Shown: in pieces, positions 24,682-33,354 of the stretch | Numbering within the stretch: the stretch's first letter is position 1 | Layout of the letters: every line of letters begins with the position of its first letter | NCBI GenBank assembly: GCA_029260165.1 | Contig: JAJDDT010000023.1 | Span: forward strand, 1 to 64,000 | Origin: Phycisphaerae bacterium | Lineage (GTDB): Bacteria > Planctomycetota > Phycisphaerae > UBA1845 | Length of the DNA: 64,000 bases | Direction of reading: 5' to 3' | Program-made: the position numbers and the translations under genes | The notes under the pieces: model-generated | Databases searched by the model: none | The model's input: the letters and a program-made list of their open reading frames with translations, nothing else | Told to the model about the DNA's origin: nothing

Positions 24682-26658
24682 TTAGAGCGGACCGGTATTC
24701 TGCTTCTGCATTTCCGCAAGGTCAGCCTTGTCGACATCCTGGTCCACGTCGAAATCGAACACCGCGCAGCCATCGCCCAGCGGTCCCGCGTCGGGGCCTG
24801 TAAAACACAGATCGAATTGCTCGAAATCGAACACGTCGTTGTCGAAATCGCCGTCAGCGTCACCACGGACGAACGCCGTCAAATCAACCGTCGCGCTCGC
24901 CATCAGCACAGGCTCACTCTTACCGTGATTTTCCCACAGCTCAAACAGCTTGTCGCCCCAGTCATTGGTCACGTTCTGATCACGCAGAAACTCGATGTAG
25001 TCCTTGCTGGAGGTCTGGTAGAGCAGATTGACCGTCGCACTGACAGCTTCGGAATCAATCAGATAGGTGGTGTCGGACCAGAACTGCCCGTCCGCGTAGA
25101 CCGCGCCCACCGGTGCGCCCCCGAATTCTGCAAAAACCGCGTTGTCAAAACCACGCGGAGGAACGCGATTGTCCTTCACATACAGATTGTTGAGTGCGAA
25201 GTGGAACGTCACACCAGCGGGAATACCGGTGGCCTGCGAAATCGCCTCATCGATGCCCAACTGAGCTTCATACACCGTCGTATCTTCCCCATGCAGGTCA
25301 GCCGTCAGCAGATTGTACACCCCTCGTTCCCCGATCATCTGATCATTGGTATCGAAATACTGCACGTTTATCCACATCCGACGCCCTTCCGGATAACCGG
25401 TCGGCAACTTGTGACCCGTCTCGTTAATAACCCGCACGTTGAGCCCACCGCCAAGCTGGTCCGCCTCCAACGTCGCAGCCAACTGCAACATCTCGATCGA
25501 CTTCTGCTGACCCGTGTCCAGATTTGAATTGAATTCGTCCTGGTTCGGGATGAGATCGAAAGGCCACATCTCGGCCGTCAGTTCCTTGATCGCATCACGG
25601 ACCCATGAATTCCCGCCCGCAAAATCGTGTCGCGGCATGTCCGGTCGCGGTGGGTAAACCTCCTGACCTCCCAGCTCGGGCAGACCCTGAATGCAGCCAT
25701 TGCCGTCACGGTCGGGCATGTGGCAGTCCTGACAGGTACTGACCACCGTCGTCGGGAGGTTTCCACCAAATCGTCCACCGGCGTCTACACCAATGGGGTA
25801 CTCGCTGTTTAACCATTCACTGTAGGTTCGCTCGACAGGGAACATATCGTACTGATCGCCCGTCGGGTGGGGCGCGCCAAGCTCGCCCAGTGCGTAGGTA
25901 CCATCGGGCTGTTTGACGTAGGCGGGATTGCCGACATCGTGACAGGTCGCGCAGATTCCAGAGGTCTTGTGGAACGGGCTTTGAACAAACAGCGGCGACG
26001 GCAGACCCATGGACAACAACGCCGTGTCGCCAGGATGCGGCGGATCATTGATCAGGGCAAAAGGACCACGCCGGCGATCAAACGGGTCGATGATGTAATT
26101 ACCGGAACCCGGGCGCGTGGGGAGAGGACTGATCGCAGCCAGAACGTCCATGTCCTCGTCCGGGCTGATACCGGGCTTGAAATCCGGATCCACCATCCGG
26201 TGACAGATGTGACAGGCTACACCGTCGCGATCGAAATCCGTCAAGGCTGACCCATCCGTCGGAATCGACCGCCCTTCAAGCCATGCCTTGGGGGTGTGAC
26301 ACCGCAGGCAAAGGTCGCCACTGTCAGCGACGTCCTGATTGGCCACGGTCAGGCAGGCATAGAAAAGGGGATCGCGGGCAGCCTGCGCCATCATGCTTCC
26401 CTGCCAGTTGGAAGCCACCTCGACCTGTCCGACGAACTGAATACCATGACAGATGAAGCAGTCGAACGGCGCGAACGCAATGTCCGTCACGATCGTGTCG
26501 GGCTGGGTTCCGGGAACGAAAAAATCATTCAGTTGCGCTGGAACCTGGGTCTGCCCATCCTGATTCGTCGCCCTGGTCGATACGCCCAGACCGATCATCG
26601 CCACGACCACCGCCCCCGCCAATACGATCCTCTTACCTGCAAAAATTCGATGTAGCAT
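24682..26658 (-). CDS. Five-heme cytochrome c protein with dockerin-like tail
   Basis: 658 aa from ATG 26658, which gives the signal MLHRIFAGKRIVLAGAVVVAMIGLGVSTRA. Five CxxCH sites lie in the first ~315 residues: CFICH, CLRCH, CHICH, CATCH and CQDCH. The middle region (GGGLNVRVINETGHKLPTGYPEGRRMWINVQYFD) matches a block I associate with secreted multiheme proteins. The C-terminus has two calcium-loop motifs (DADGDFDNDVFDFEQFDLCF, DFDVDQDVDKADLAEMQ). Likely periplasmic or surface electron carrier or oxidoreductase; substrate unknown. First gene of a four-gene minus-strand cluster. Confidence 0.82.
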   Translation of the reverse strand: MLHRIFAGKRIVLAGAVVVAMIGLGVSTRATNQDGQTQVPAQLNDFFVPGTQPDTIVTDIAFAPFDCFICHGIQFVGQVEVASNWQGSMMAQAARDPLFYACLTVANQDVADSGDLCLRCHTPKAWLEGRSIPTDGSALTDFDRDGVACHICHRMVDPDFKPGISPDEDMDVLAAISPLPTRPGSGNYIIDPFDRRRGPFALINDPPHPGDTALLSMGLPSPLFVQSPFHKTSGICATCHDVGNPAYVKQPDGTYALGELGAPHPTGDQYDMFPVERTYSEWLNSEYPIGVDAGGRFGGNLPTTVVSTCQDCHMPDRDGNGCIQGLPELGGQEVYPPRPDMPRHDFAGGNSWVRDAIKELTAEMWPFDLIPNQDEFNSNLDTGQQKSIEMLQLAATLEADQLGGGLNVRVINETGHKLPTGYPEGRRMWINVQYFDTNDQMIGERGVYNLLTADLHGEDTTVYEAQLGIDEAISQATGIPAGVTFHFALNNLYVKDNRVPPRGFDNAVFAEFGGAPVGAVYADGQFWSDTTYLIDSEAVSATVNLLYQTSSKDYIEFLRDQNVTNDWGDKLFELWENHGKSEPVLMASATVDLTAFVRGDADGDFDNDVFDFEQFDLCFTGPDAGPLGDGCAVFDFDVDQDVDKADLAEMQKQNTGPL

Positions 26659-27048
26659 CAATGTTTTCCTGCTCCGCCGGAGTCGATTGCCCTCGCCTGA
26701 ACAGGCAGAACCTTCACCCACAGCGCCCGGGAGAATTCCCGGATTTCCTCCTCACGAAAACGGTGGCAGGAACAGGAAAGCATTTGCGCCCACAACCGAT
26801 ACATACCAGCGGTCGATTATAGCGAACCGAAACGCGCCAAACCATGTACGGTTGCAGTTGATTATCCGGTTATTCGGACGTTTTCACGCGAAAACCGGCA
26901 CATTATCAAGTGTGAGTGCATCTGTTTCGCTCGCGCACGAAAACGGACATGAGCTTTGTTCAAAAGCCCATGCCCGTCGTTGCATGCGGTTGCGGTGATT
27001 CCTTCGTCTCAGACCCCGAAAGAACGGGTCGGAAAGGGTGAAACCGGT
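26659..27048. other. Intergenic region upstream of the multiheme cytochrome gene
   Basis: Roughly 390 bases. It contains an imperfect inverted repeat CATGAGCTTT-gttca-AAAGCCCATG (26949-26973, one mismatch) and a TTTTC-acgc-GAAAA motif near 26880. The first lies just past the end of the 98-aa minus-strand gene and may act as its transcription end, although no U-tract follows. No ORF here is credible. Confidence 0.35.
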
Positions 27049-27345
27049 CTAGAAGTTGACCGGCAGATCGAAGTTCGATGCCAGCAGACGAGCCTTCGTC
27101 GCTGTCACGAACGGGTTGTCACAAATCTTGGTGACATAGAGTGGCTCTACACCACAGATGTTGATCATGGGGCTGCGACCAGGGGTCACGCCGTCCTGCG
27201 GTACACGAACCAGGTGGCCACTCCAGTTGCACACATAGGTGCCCGGTTCCTGAATCGAATCAAAAGCGATGCAGGTACCGGCATGCGAGGTGAACTGGCT
27301 GTTGGCTGCATTCAGTGTCTGGTTGAAAGCTTGACCTTTGCTCAT
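27049..27345 (-). CDS. Small conserved-looking protein of unknown function
   Basis: 98 aa from ATG 27345, preceded by AAGGAG with 8 nt spacing, so the ORF-track start at 27387 is rejected. The sequence MSKGQAFNQTLNAANSQFTSHAGTCIAFDSI... contains four Cys, a possible LVRVP-QDGVTPGRSPMINI core and the ending KARLLASNFDLPVNF. No signal peptide, no membrane segment. The strong Shine-Dalgarno and non-repetitive composition argue for a real, well translated gene. I do not recognise the family. Confidence 0.65.
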   Translation of the reverse strand: MSKGQAFNQTLNAANSQFTSHAGTCIAFDSIQEPGTYVCNWSGHLVRVPQDGVTPGRSPMINICGVEPLYVTKICDNPFVTATKARLLASNFDLPVNF

Positions 27346-27599
27346 TGCGTATTCTCCTTGGAAATAAGGGGTGTAACTGGTACTCATTTCAAAAATTGTG
27401 CAGACCGCATGATCTTGTCGGTGATCGGGATTCCGAACGGCGTGTTAAGAAGATGTCCCACTCGTCGGATTCGGTTTCCCCACTCGACCGATCGGCGATG
27501 ACACGCCGATCACACCCCCAATTACGGCAAATCGGGGTCGAAATCTGAATTAGAAATTCGTAAGTTTCGCGTGCTCAGGGCGTGCGCTGGTGGGGTGAA

Positions 27600-29279
27600 T
27601 TATTGGACCTGTCGGTTGGACCATATTTCAAACCGGACCTGTCCGGATGCGTCGAAAATCGTCGTAATTCGCGGCAAATTCGGGGGGAATGGTTCGTTGG
27701 GACGCGCGATGATGATGACTGACTGATTCGGGTTGACTGAGAACGAGCGTTCCATTGTTTCGGTGGTGGTGTCTGCGACAAACGGACCAAACGATCCGAC
27801 GCGATGGAATCCGTCGGTTGGCCTGACGTAGTCCACCGATTTGTCCCACATGTGAAAATCCGCCGGCGACACGGGGAGCGTCAGCAGGGTCAGAATATAA
27901 GGCTCGCCTGAATGCCACCGCTTGTCTGCGTCGTTTTGCACTGAAATGTAGACGTGGTCGAATTCTGACCAATGGGGGCGGATGGCTTTCAATGCCCGAA
28001 CGAGGTCATCCTGATACAGTGCTTTGACCCACGGTTCGCGCGACCAAATGCTGAAATACTGCCAAAAACAAACCCCGCCGTTGATCGCGACGCCAACCGC
28101 GATCGCTGACGTGGCGCTCATTTTCAGGGATTTTCGACGCTGCGGGATGGCGGTCGAAATCGCGGCGAATCCGACCGCGCCAAGCCACTGAAACACAGGC
28201 AGTCCACAGGCGGACCGCAGCGCATGGACACCGCCGACCCCCGTTGAATCGATCCCGCCATAGGTGATCGCCCCCGGAATCGGGTACAGGATGAGCCACA
28301 ACAGCAGGAACCGATGCAAGTGACTCCGTCGGCAGTGCCACAGGCTGACACCCGTTCCGACTAACAGCAGCGGTAGCAGAACCCAGTTCAACTGCCCCAG
28401 TCCGCGAATGGATTGCAACGGGTAGGGGTCTCCGCGATCGAACAGCCAATCGAGCGAAAAATGGTGCACATACTGAACCGCGACCCGCTCAGTCTTCTCA
28501 CCGATCGTCCATGTCGGGTGATGAAACACGGACACCTGTCGCGTCCGCGCCATCACGCTGTCCGGGTCTTGAAAACAACGGATCGCCAACGGCGTTACGA
28601 TCACCCCCGCGAGCAATATCGCGCCCATGACCGCCAGCCTGAGACGGGGATTTTTCAATACGGTCAACACATCACGATAAAAACAGACAACACCAGCCAA
28701 AATCAGCATCGGCGTCACAATCCGCATCGTCGAATACGCGTAGAATGACAGGGCGGTCACGACCGCAGCAGCCACGAGATACCCCCATCCATCCCGCCAT
28801 TTCGACCCCAGCCACATGGCGATGACGATGCAGGCTGGCACCAGCGTGGCTTCATGCCCGATCCGTGACAGATGCAAATGCCAGGGCGACACAGCCAACA
28901 ACGCGGCTGCCACAAGCCCGGCTGACTCTCCGACCGACCGCTTCACCAATCCGTAAAACGCCAGAATCGTCAGCACACCAAGCACAGCGGCGGGTGCACG
29001 CGTCGACCAGATCAAATGATCCGCTCCCGCCAGCAGATGAAACGGAATACAGAGGTAGGCATACAACGCCCCGCGGTGGTCGGACCGTCCAAGCCCTTCC
29101 AGCAGCACAGGCCAATCGTGCCCCCATCGGTCCTGACCCGTTTTCAGCAGGGACCAGGCGTCGTATCCGTTACCGGCTTCGTCGTGATGAATCCCCGGTG
29201 GACAGGTCGTCAATCCGACCAACCGCGACGCAACCGCCACCAGCAGGATGCCGACCAGAATCCAACGTGAGAGGGACAT
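27600..29279 (-). CDS. GT-C family membrane glycosyltransferase (PMT/ArnT-like)
   Basis: 559 aa with about ten to twelve membrane segments. The first extracytoplasmic loop carries HHDEAGNGYDAWSLLKTGQDRWGHDWP, with the acidic pair expected for metal/lipid-phosphate sugar donor binding in dolichyl-phosphate mannosyltransferase-like enzymes. AVSPWHLHLSRIGHEATLVP is another family block. The C-terminal ~130 residues are soluble. Likely transfers a sugar from a polyprenyl phosphate carrier to a protein or glycan outside the cytoplasm. Acceptor unknown. It stands alone; the 27346-27599 stretch downstream shows nothing else. Confidence 0.82.
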   Translation of the reverse strand: MSLSRWILVGILLVAVASRLVGLTTCPPGIHHDEAGNGYDAWSLLKTGQDRWGHDWPVLLEGLGRSDHRGALYAYLCIPFHLLAGADHLIWSTRAPAAVLGVLTILAFYGLVKRSVGESAGLVAAALLAVSPWHLHLSRIGHEATLVPACIVIAMWLGSKWRDGWGYLVAAAVVTALSFYAYSTMRIVTPMLILAGVVCFYRDVLTVLKNPRLRLAVMGAILLAGVIVTPLAIRCFQDPDSVMARTRQVSVFHHPTWTIGEKTERVAVQYVHHFSLDWLFDRGDPYPLQSIRGLGQLNWVLLPLLLVGTGVSLWHCRRSHLHRFLLLWLILYPIPGAITYGGIDSTGVGGVHALRSACGLPVFQWLGAVGFAAISTAIPQRRKSLKMSATSAIAVGVAINGGVCFWQYFSIWSREPWVKALYQDDLVRALKAIRPHWSEFDHVYISVQNDADKRWHSGEPYILTLLTLPVSPADFHMWDKSVDYVRPTDGFHRVGSFGPFVADTTTETMERSFSVNPNQSVIIIARPNEPFPPNLPRITTIFDASGQVRFEIWSNRQVQ

Positions 29280-29393
29280 AACTCATGTTGTACGCCACGC
29301 CACCGCGATAGAAAAGCTCGATTCATTGACGAGGCAGGGGGTTTTTACTACGGTCGCTGTCTCAAGATGAAACCTGAAACATAAGGGCGAGCC

Positions 29394-29897
29394 ATGAATA
29401 CCTCCAAATCCGCAGTACTATTCCCTGCATTCGTCTGCCTGGCCTTCACCGCCTGCAACCTGCCGACGGTCATGACACCCCAATCCGGAGACGACGACAT
29501 TGTTATGGATGACGAGGTTGTTATGGATGACGAGGTTGTTATGGACGATGGCGTCGCGGCGAATGACGAATCGGATCCCGACGACGAATTGGCAACGTTT
29601 GAAGACCCGGACTCCGACTTCAGTACGCAGGACGTGCTTGACGTCGATGGCCAGATCGTCAGGTTCGACCCGGTCCGTCAGCAGCTTGTCTGGGTGGAGG
29701 ATGACCTCGCATTCGATGGATTCGACGTGGACGGTAACCTGCTCTCAAAAGGATTCTTCACGGTGCGGTTCGGCACCGAAGATGGTCAGCGTCGCGCCTA
29801 TTTCACCGAAACCAATCCACCGACGATTTGCGACATCAGCGCTCCCGGTGGCTCGCTCAGTATTCGCTCAACCGCGACACTCGTTCCGCAGGAATAG
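29394..29897 (+). CDS. Acidic lipoprotein with in-frame tandem repeat
   Basis: 167 aa. Signal MNTSKSAVLFPAFVCLAFTAC with lipobox FTAC. Next an extremely acidic stretch in which the hexapeptide VVMDDE is repeated by an 18-bp DNA repeat, then a small folded part (QIVRFDPVRQQLVWVEDDLAFDGFDVDGNLLSKGFFTVRFG). The Asp-rich section may bind calcium. No homolog recognised. Convergent with the RdgC-like gene, with 5 nt between stops. Confidence 0.7.
   Translation: MNTSKSAVLFPAFVCLAFTACNLPTVMTPQSGDDDIVMDDEVVMDDEVVMDDGVAANDESDPDDELATFEDPDSDFSTQDVLDVDGQIVRFDPVRQQLVWVEDDLAFDGFDVDGNLLSKGFFTVRFGTEDGQRRAYFTETNPPTICDISAPGGSLSIRSTATLVPQE
29499..29552 (+). repeat. 18-bp tandem repeat, about three copies
   Basis: Unit GTTGTTATGGATGACGAG. 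Copies begin at 29499, 29517 and 29535, the last diverged at its 3' end. Being a multiple of three, slippage would change the length of the acidic segment without breaking the frame. Confidence 0.85.
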
Positions 29898-29902
29898 GCA
29901 CG

Positions 29903-31096
29903 CTACGAAACAGCGGACTCTGCCGGAAACCGCAGATTCAGGGAGGTGGGTGGCTTGCCGGTCGCCCACGCCTGCATGCGTCCCAACTCGGAGGGCCAGT
30001 CCGCAGCAGACCGCCGCCCCAGATACAACCCGAACAGGCTGTCCAAAAGACCCGTAACGTCCTCTATCTGCGTGAAACGCTCCTCGCATCTCGCCCGTCG
30101 ATCCGTTGCTTCGGACTCCGGGAGTCGCAAACCTGAGACAGCCAGCTTTGGTCCGTCCAATACGAATGGAAACTCGCCTCCACGACCACCAAGAATCAAC
30201 CCCGCCTTGACAGGTTGCTTACCGATGACCAATCCCGCTTTGGCCTCCGGGGATCGAGTCGGCACGTCACAACGAATGGTGTCTGACCCCGTCGAATTGA
30301 AATCGCAGTCCAGCCTCATTGTTCCACTGAACGACACAAACACGTCTTCGCCCCGCAGGCTGAACGTTCCCTCGTCCTCTTCGGACTTGTACCAAAGCCA
30401 GGTCAGAAATTCTTTCCCAAGGAACTGTTGACCGTCGAACGAAAACCCGTCGTCATCGGCGACGGCTGTGGGTGACACCAGATGGAAAGGCTCCGCGTCT
30501 TCCACCGCCCGGGCGTCACCGGCTGCACTCATGATGCGATAGGCGACATCCTCCGAGCCTCCCAAATCGAGCGACAGATCGAACGTGTCCCGGAACAGTT
30601 GAATGAATTTGTCGCCGGCGGTACTGCCCAGGCTTGCGAAATAGATGGTTTTGGCTTGTAGATCGATCAAAACCGGTACACTGGAAATACGGCGGAACCG
30701 GCCGTCACGGGCTTCCTTCTCCGCGCGATCGACGGCTTTTTGTCGGGCATCCTTGCGCTGTCGGGATGTCAGCAGTGGTCGTCCGGACGCCTCCCGCTCC
30801 ACCTCTTCCTCGACGGCGACGTAGCTGCGGACGATGTTGGCGGGGGGTGCGGTCCGGTCCATCCGCATCCACAGATGAATGAATCGGTCGATGGCGACTT
30901 TTTCCCCGGTGATATCGGTGTCGAACAGGTTCGTCGGCGCGATCCATCCGATCTGAATCCCGTCCGGACTCGCGTCGGTCGCCCGTCCGAACGCGTTCGC
31001 TTTGATCGCTTTGATCATCGCGTCATCCGCCGAAGCGGGCGACTGTCCTGTCATGAAAAACCGCCGAAACGACACAGGTCCGGAAGCAAATCCCAT
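29903..31096 (-). CDS. RdgC-like protein
   Basis: 397 aa from ATG 31096. AAGGAGG lies 8 nt before that ATG, inside the ORF-track extension, so the 31114 start is rejected. The opening MGFASGPVSFRRFFMTG, the block PDGIQIGWIAP, QRKDARQKAVDRAEKEARDGRFRRISSVPVLIDL, FDLSLDLGG and KEFLTWLWYKSEEDEG recall RdgC-like proteins of planctomycetes and deltaproteobacteria. RdgC binds DNA as a ring and modulates RecA. It is longer than the ~300-aa enterobacterial RdgC. The assignment is from memory of motifs and needs a profile search. A CCGGTT/AACCGG inverted repeat (31117-31143) precedes the gene. Confidence 0.5.
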   Translation of the reverse strand: MGFASGPVSFRRFFMTGQSPASADDAMIKAIKANAFGRATDASPDGIQIGWIAPTNLFDTDITGEKVAIDRFIHLWMRMDRTAPPANIVRSYVAVEEEVEREASGRPLLTSRQRKDARQKAVDRAEKEARDGRFRRISSVPVLIDLQAKTIYFASLGSTAGDKFIQLFRDTFDLSLDLGGSEDVAYRIMSAAGDARAVEDAEPFHLVSPTAVADDDGFSFDGQQFLGKEFLTWLWYKSEEDEGTFSLRGEDVFVSFSGTMRLDCDFNSTGSDTIRCDVPTRSPEAKAGLVIGKQPVKAGLILGGRGGEFPFVLDGPKLAVSGLRLPESEATDRRARCEERFTQIEDVTGLLDSLFGLYLGRRSAADWPSELGRMQAWATGKPPTSLNLRFPAESAVS

Positions 31097-31386
31097 CGCG
31101 TCATCCTCCTTCAATACCGGTTAAGAGACGAGAAACTAACCGGCCATCGGAGACGGTCAATCGCCCTTATGGATACACGACCACTCCCCAAACGGCGTAA
31201 CGTCCGGAGATTGCAGACGATCCGGAATAATCAAGAATCAATTCACAGCCTCGATATTTTCGGAACCCCCCGATTCGCCTCTGTTTTCGCATCGGTTGAC
31301 ACCATTGCGGCACCGCCTACGATCCGATAGCACTACCAGTGACGGAACGCAATCCACACCATCGTTGATACCCAGGCAGGTGCCTT

Positions 31387-32607
31387 GTGCAACTTCAAAT
31401 CAGCAACGAGTACGACAAGCTCGAAGCCGTCCTCGTGCATCGTCCGGGTCAGGAAATCGAACGACTTACCCACGAGAACATGAGTCAGTTTCTTTTTGAG
31501 GACGTGCCTTACCTCAGGCGGATGGTTGAGGAACACGACGCCTTTGTCGGTAAGATGCGCGAGCAGAATATCGACGTTGTTTATCTGGAAAACTACCTTC
31601 TCGACCTCGTTCGGGACGATAAGACGCGCAGGCTGATTATCGAGCAGGTGTGTCAGGCAGCCATGGTTCCCGCCATCGTTGACGACCTCGCCAGTCTCAA
31701 ACACTGGAACGAAAACGAACTCGTCGAAATCCTTTTTGCGGGTGTCACGGCCACCGAATTCGCAAACGCCACCGGACAACGTCTCTCGCGTGGTGATGAG
31801 GGTCGTTTTCTCCTCCCGCCGGTTCCGAACGCTTATTTCAGTCGCGACCCAGCCGTCGTCGTCGGCGAGGCAGCCATCTCCAGCAAGATGCACTACCGCG
31901 AGCGCGTTCGCGAATCTCTGCTGACCCGCGCCGTTCTCGAACACCACGATGCTTTCAAGGGCCATACCATTGCCTACGGCGGAACCGATGAACCCACCGA
32001 AGATCGGCCTTTCACGGTCGAAGGCGGCGACGTCATTATCCTGTCGAAGGAGTCCGTCCTCATCGGTGCCAGCGAGCGCACCCGCAGCGAGACCATCGAA
32101 CTGATCGCCGCGAAATGCTTCCAGGATTCGAATATTCGCCGTGTCTACGAGATACCCATCCCCACCGAACGCGCCTTCATGCACCTCGATACCGTTTTCA
32201 CGGTGATCGACCGGGGCATGGTACTCACCTACGCTCCCGTCATGCACGACATTCGCTACATCCATCGATACGAACCGACGGAAGGCCCCAACGGAGCCGG
32301 CGCGAAACGCGTCACCGAGGACCGCGCGTTTCTCACGGTTTTGAAGGATGAATTCGGGTGCGATGTCACCGTTGTCGAAACGGCTGGTGGGCAGGAACAG
32401 TTCGCCTCACGCGAGCAACGCACCGACGGTACGAACGCACTGGCTGTCGCTCCCAAAACCGTGATGACCTACGAAAGAAATGAACGCACCATCACCGCCC
32501 TTGAGGACCACGGCGTCACCTGCATCAACGTGGGTGACTCCGAACTCGTTCGAGGACTGGGCGGCCCCAGGTGCATGACCATGCCCCTGCGACGTGCGAC
32601 AACGTGA
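31387..32607 (+). CDS. arcA: Arginine deiminase
   Basis: Hydrolyses L-arginine to citrulline and ammonia. 406 aa, normal length, GTG start. Catalytic residues of the guanidine-modifying superfamily are present: Asp in FSRDPAVV, Glu in FTVEGGDVIIL, His in AFMHLDTVF, and the nucleophilic Cys in GLGGPRCMTMPL. N-terminus NEYDKLEAVLVHRPGQEIERL is typical. No ornithine carbamoyltransferase, carbamate kinase or arginine/ornithine antiporter gene is adjacent, so it is not part of a complete ADI operon here. The 31144-31386 stretch upstream shows nothing else. Confidence 0.92.
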   Translation: MQLQISNEYDKLEAVLVHRPGQEIERLTHENMSQFLFEDVPYLRRMVEEHDAFVGKMREQNIDVVYLENYLLDLVRDDKTRRLIIEQVCQAAMVPAIVDDLASLKHWNENELVEILFAGVTATEFANATGQRLSRGDEGRFLLPPVPNAYFSRDPAVVVGEAAISSKMHYRERVRESLLTRAVLEHHDAFKGHTIAYGGTDEPTEDRPFTVEGGDVIILSKESVLIGASERTRSETIELIAAKCFQDSNIRRVYEIPIPTERAFMHLDTVFTVIDRGMVLTYAPVMHDIRYIHRYEPTEGPNGAGAKRVTEDRAFLTVLKDEFGCDVTVVETAGGQEQFASREQRTDGTNALAVAPKTVMTYERNERTITALEDHGVTCINVGDSELVRGLGGPRCMTMPLRRATT

Positions 32608-32618
32608 TCGCCCTTGTA

Positions 32619-32645
32619 TTGATGTAGCATCATCCCTCGTGGGGT
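32619..32645. repeat. REP-like element, degraded copy
   Basis: TTGATGTAGC-ATCATCCCTCGTGGGGT matches the 5611 and 60507 elements in its head and in CCCTCGTGGG, but the stem is imperfect. It lies 12 nt after the arginine deiminase stop. Confidence 0.4.
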
Positions 32646-32740
32646 CGAACGTGGCGGCCGGCGGTGGTTGTGGGTATGCTTGGGCGGATGGGTTGCGGAT
32701 TATTCGAGGTTGACAACGAGATTGAACGGAGGAGCTGACG

Positions 32741-33259
32741 GTGGCGGATTTGTTTGCGACGATCAGGACGGGCAAGGGTGATATTCGGATCAAACTTTTT
32801 GCGGGCGAGGCTCCGGTGACGGTGATGAATTTCGTCAATCTGGCGAAGCGCGGGTACTACGACGGGTTGACGTTTCATCGCGTGATTCCGGATTTCATGG
32901 TTCAGGGTGGTGATCCGACGGGGACGGGGACAAGTGGGCCTGGGTACAAGTTCGGCGACGAGTTTCATCCGAATTGCAAGCATGATGGCCCCGGGGTGCT
33001 GTCGATGGCGAATTCGGGCCCTGGGACGAACGGGAGTCAGTTTTTCATCACGCATGTGGCGACGGACTGGCTTGACGGGAAGCACTCGGTTTTCGGAAAG
33101 GTGGAATCAGGGCAGGACGTTGTCGACAAGGTTGCGGGGGGTGACAAAATGGATCGGGTCGAGATAGAGGGTGACCCGGCGGACCTGTTCGCGGCGCATC
33201 AGGGTCAGCTTGATGAGTGGAACGGAATTCTGGATAAGAAGTTTCCGGCCGGGAATTAG
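32741..33259 (+). CDS. Cyclophilin-type peptidyl-prolyl cis-trans isomerase
   Basis: 172 aa, no signal peptide, so cytoplasmic. Active-site blocks [31 protein letters not shown] and [26 protein letters not shown] carry the catalytic Arg and binding residues of PpiB-type cyclophilins. A ~25-residue C-terminal extension ([22 protein letters not shown]) follows the usual fold. GTG start with GGAGG upstream. Monocistronic. Confidence 0.93.
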   Translation: MADLFATIRTGKGDIRIKLFAGEAPVTVMNFVNLAKRGYYDGLTFHRVIPDFMVQGGDPTGTGTSGPGYKFGDEFHPNCKHDGPGVLSMANSGPGTNGSQFFITHVATDWLDGKHSVFGKVESGQDVVDKVAGGDKMDRVEIEGDPADLFAAHQGQLDEWNGILDKKFPAGN

Positions 33260-33354
33260 GTCATTTTGAAAGCGCAATACCGTACCGGTAACTGCCTGCG
33301 GGTACATGTCGGTCCGGTCTGCGCAGGACTGGTTGTCACTTTTTCGGTCTCGGT

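Noticed and set aside
12403-26658. PEP-CTERM sorting signals
   Set aside because: None of the secreted proteins ends in a PEP motif plus membrane segment and basic tail; they end in dockerin-like calcium loops instead.
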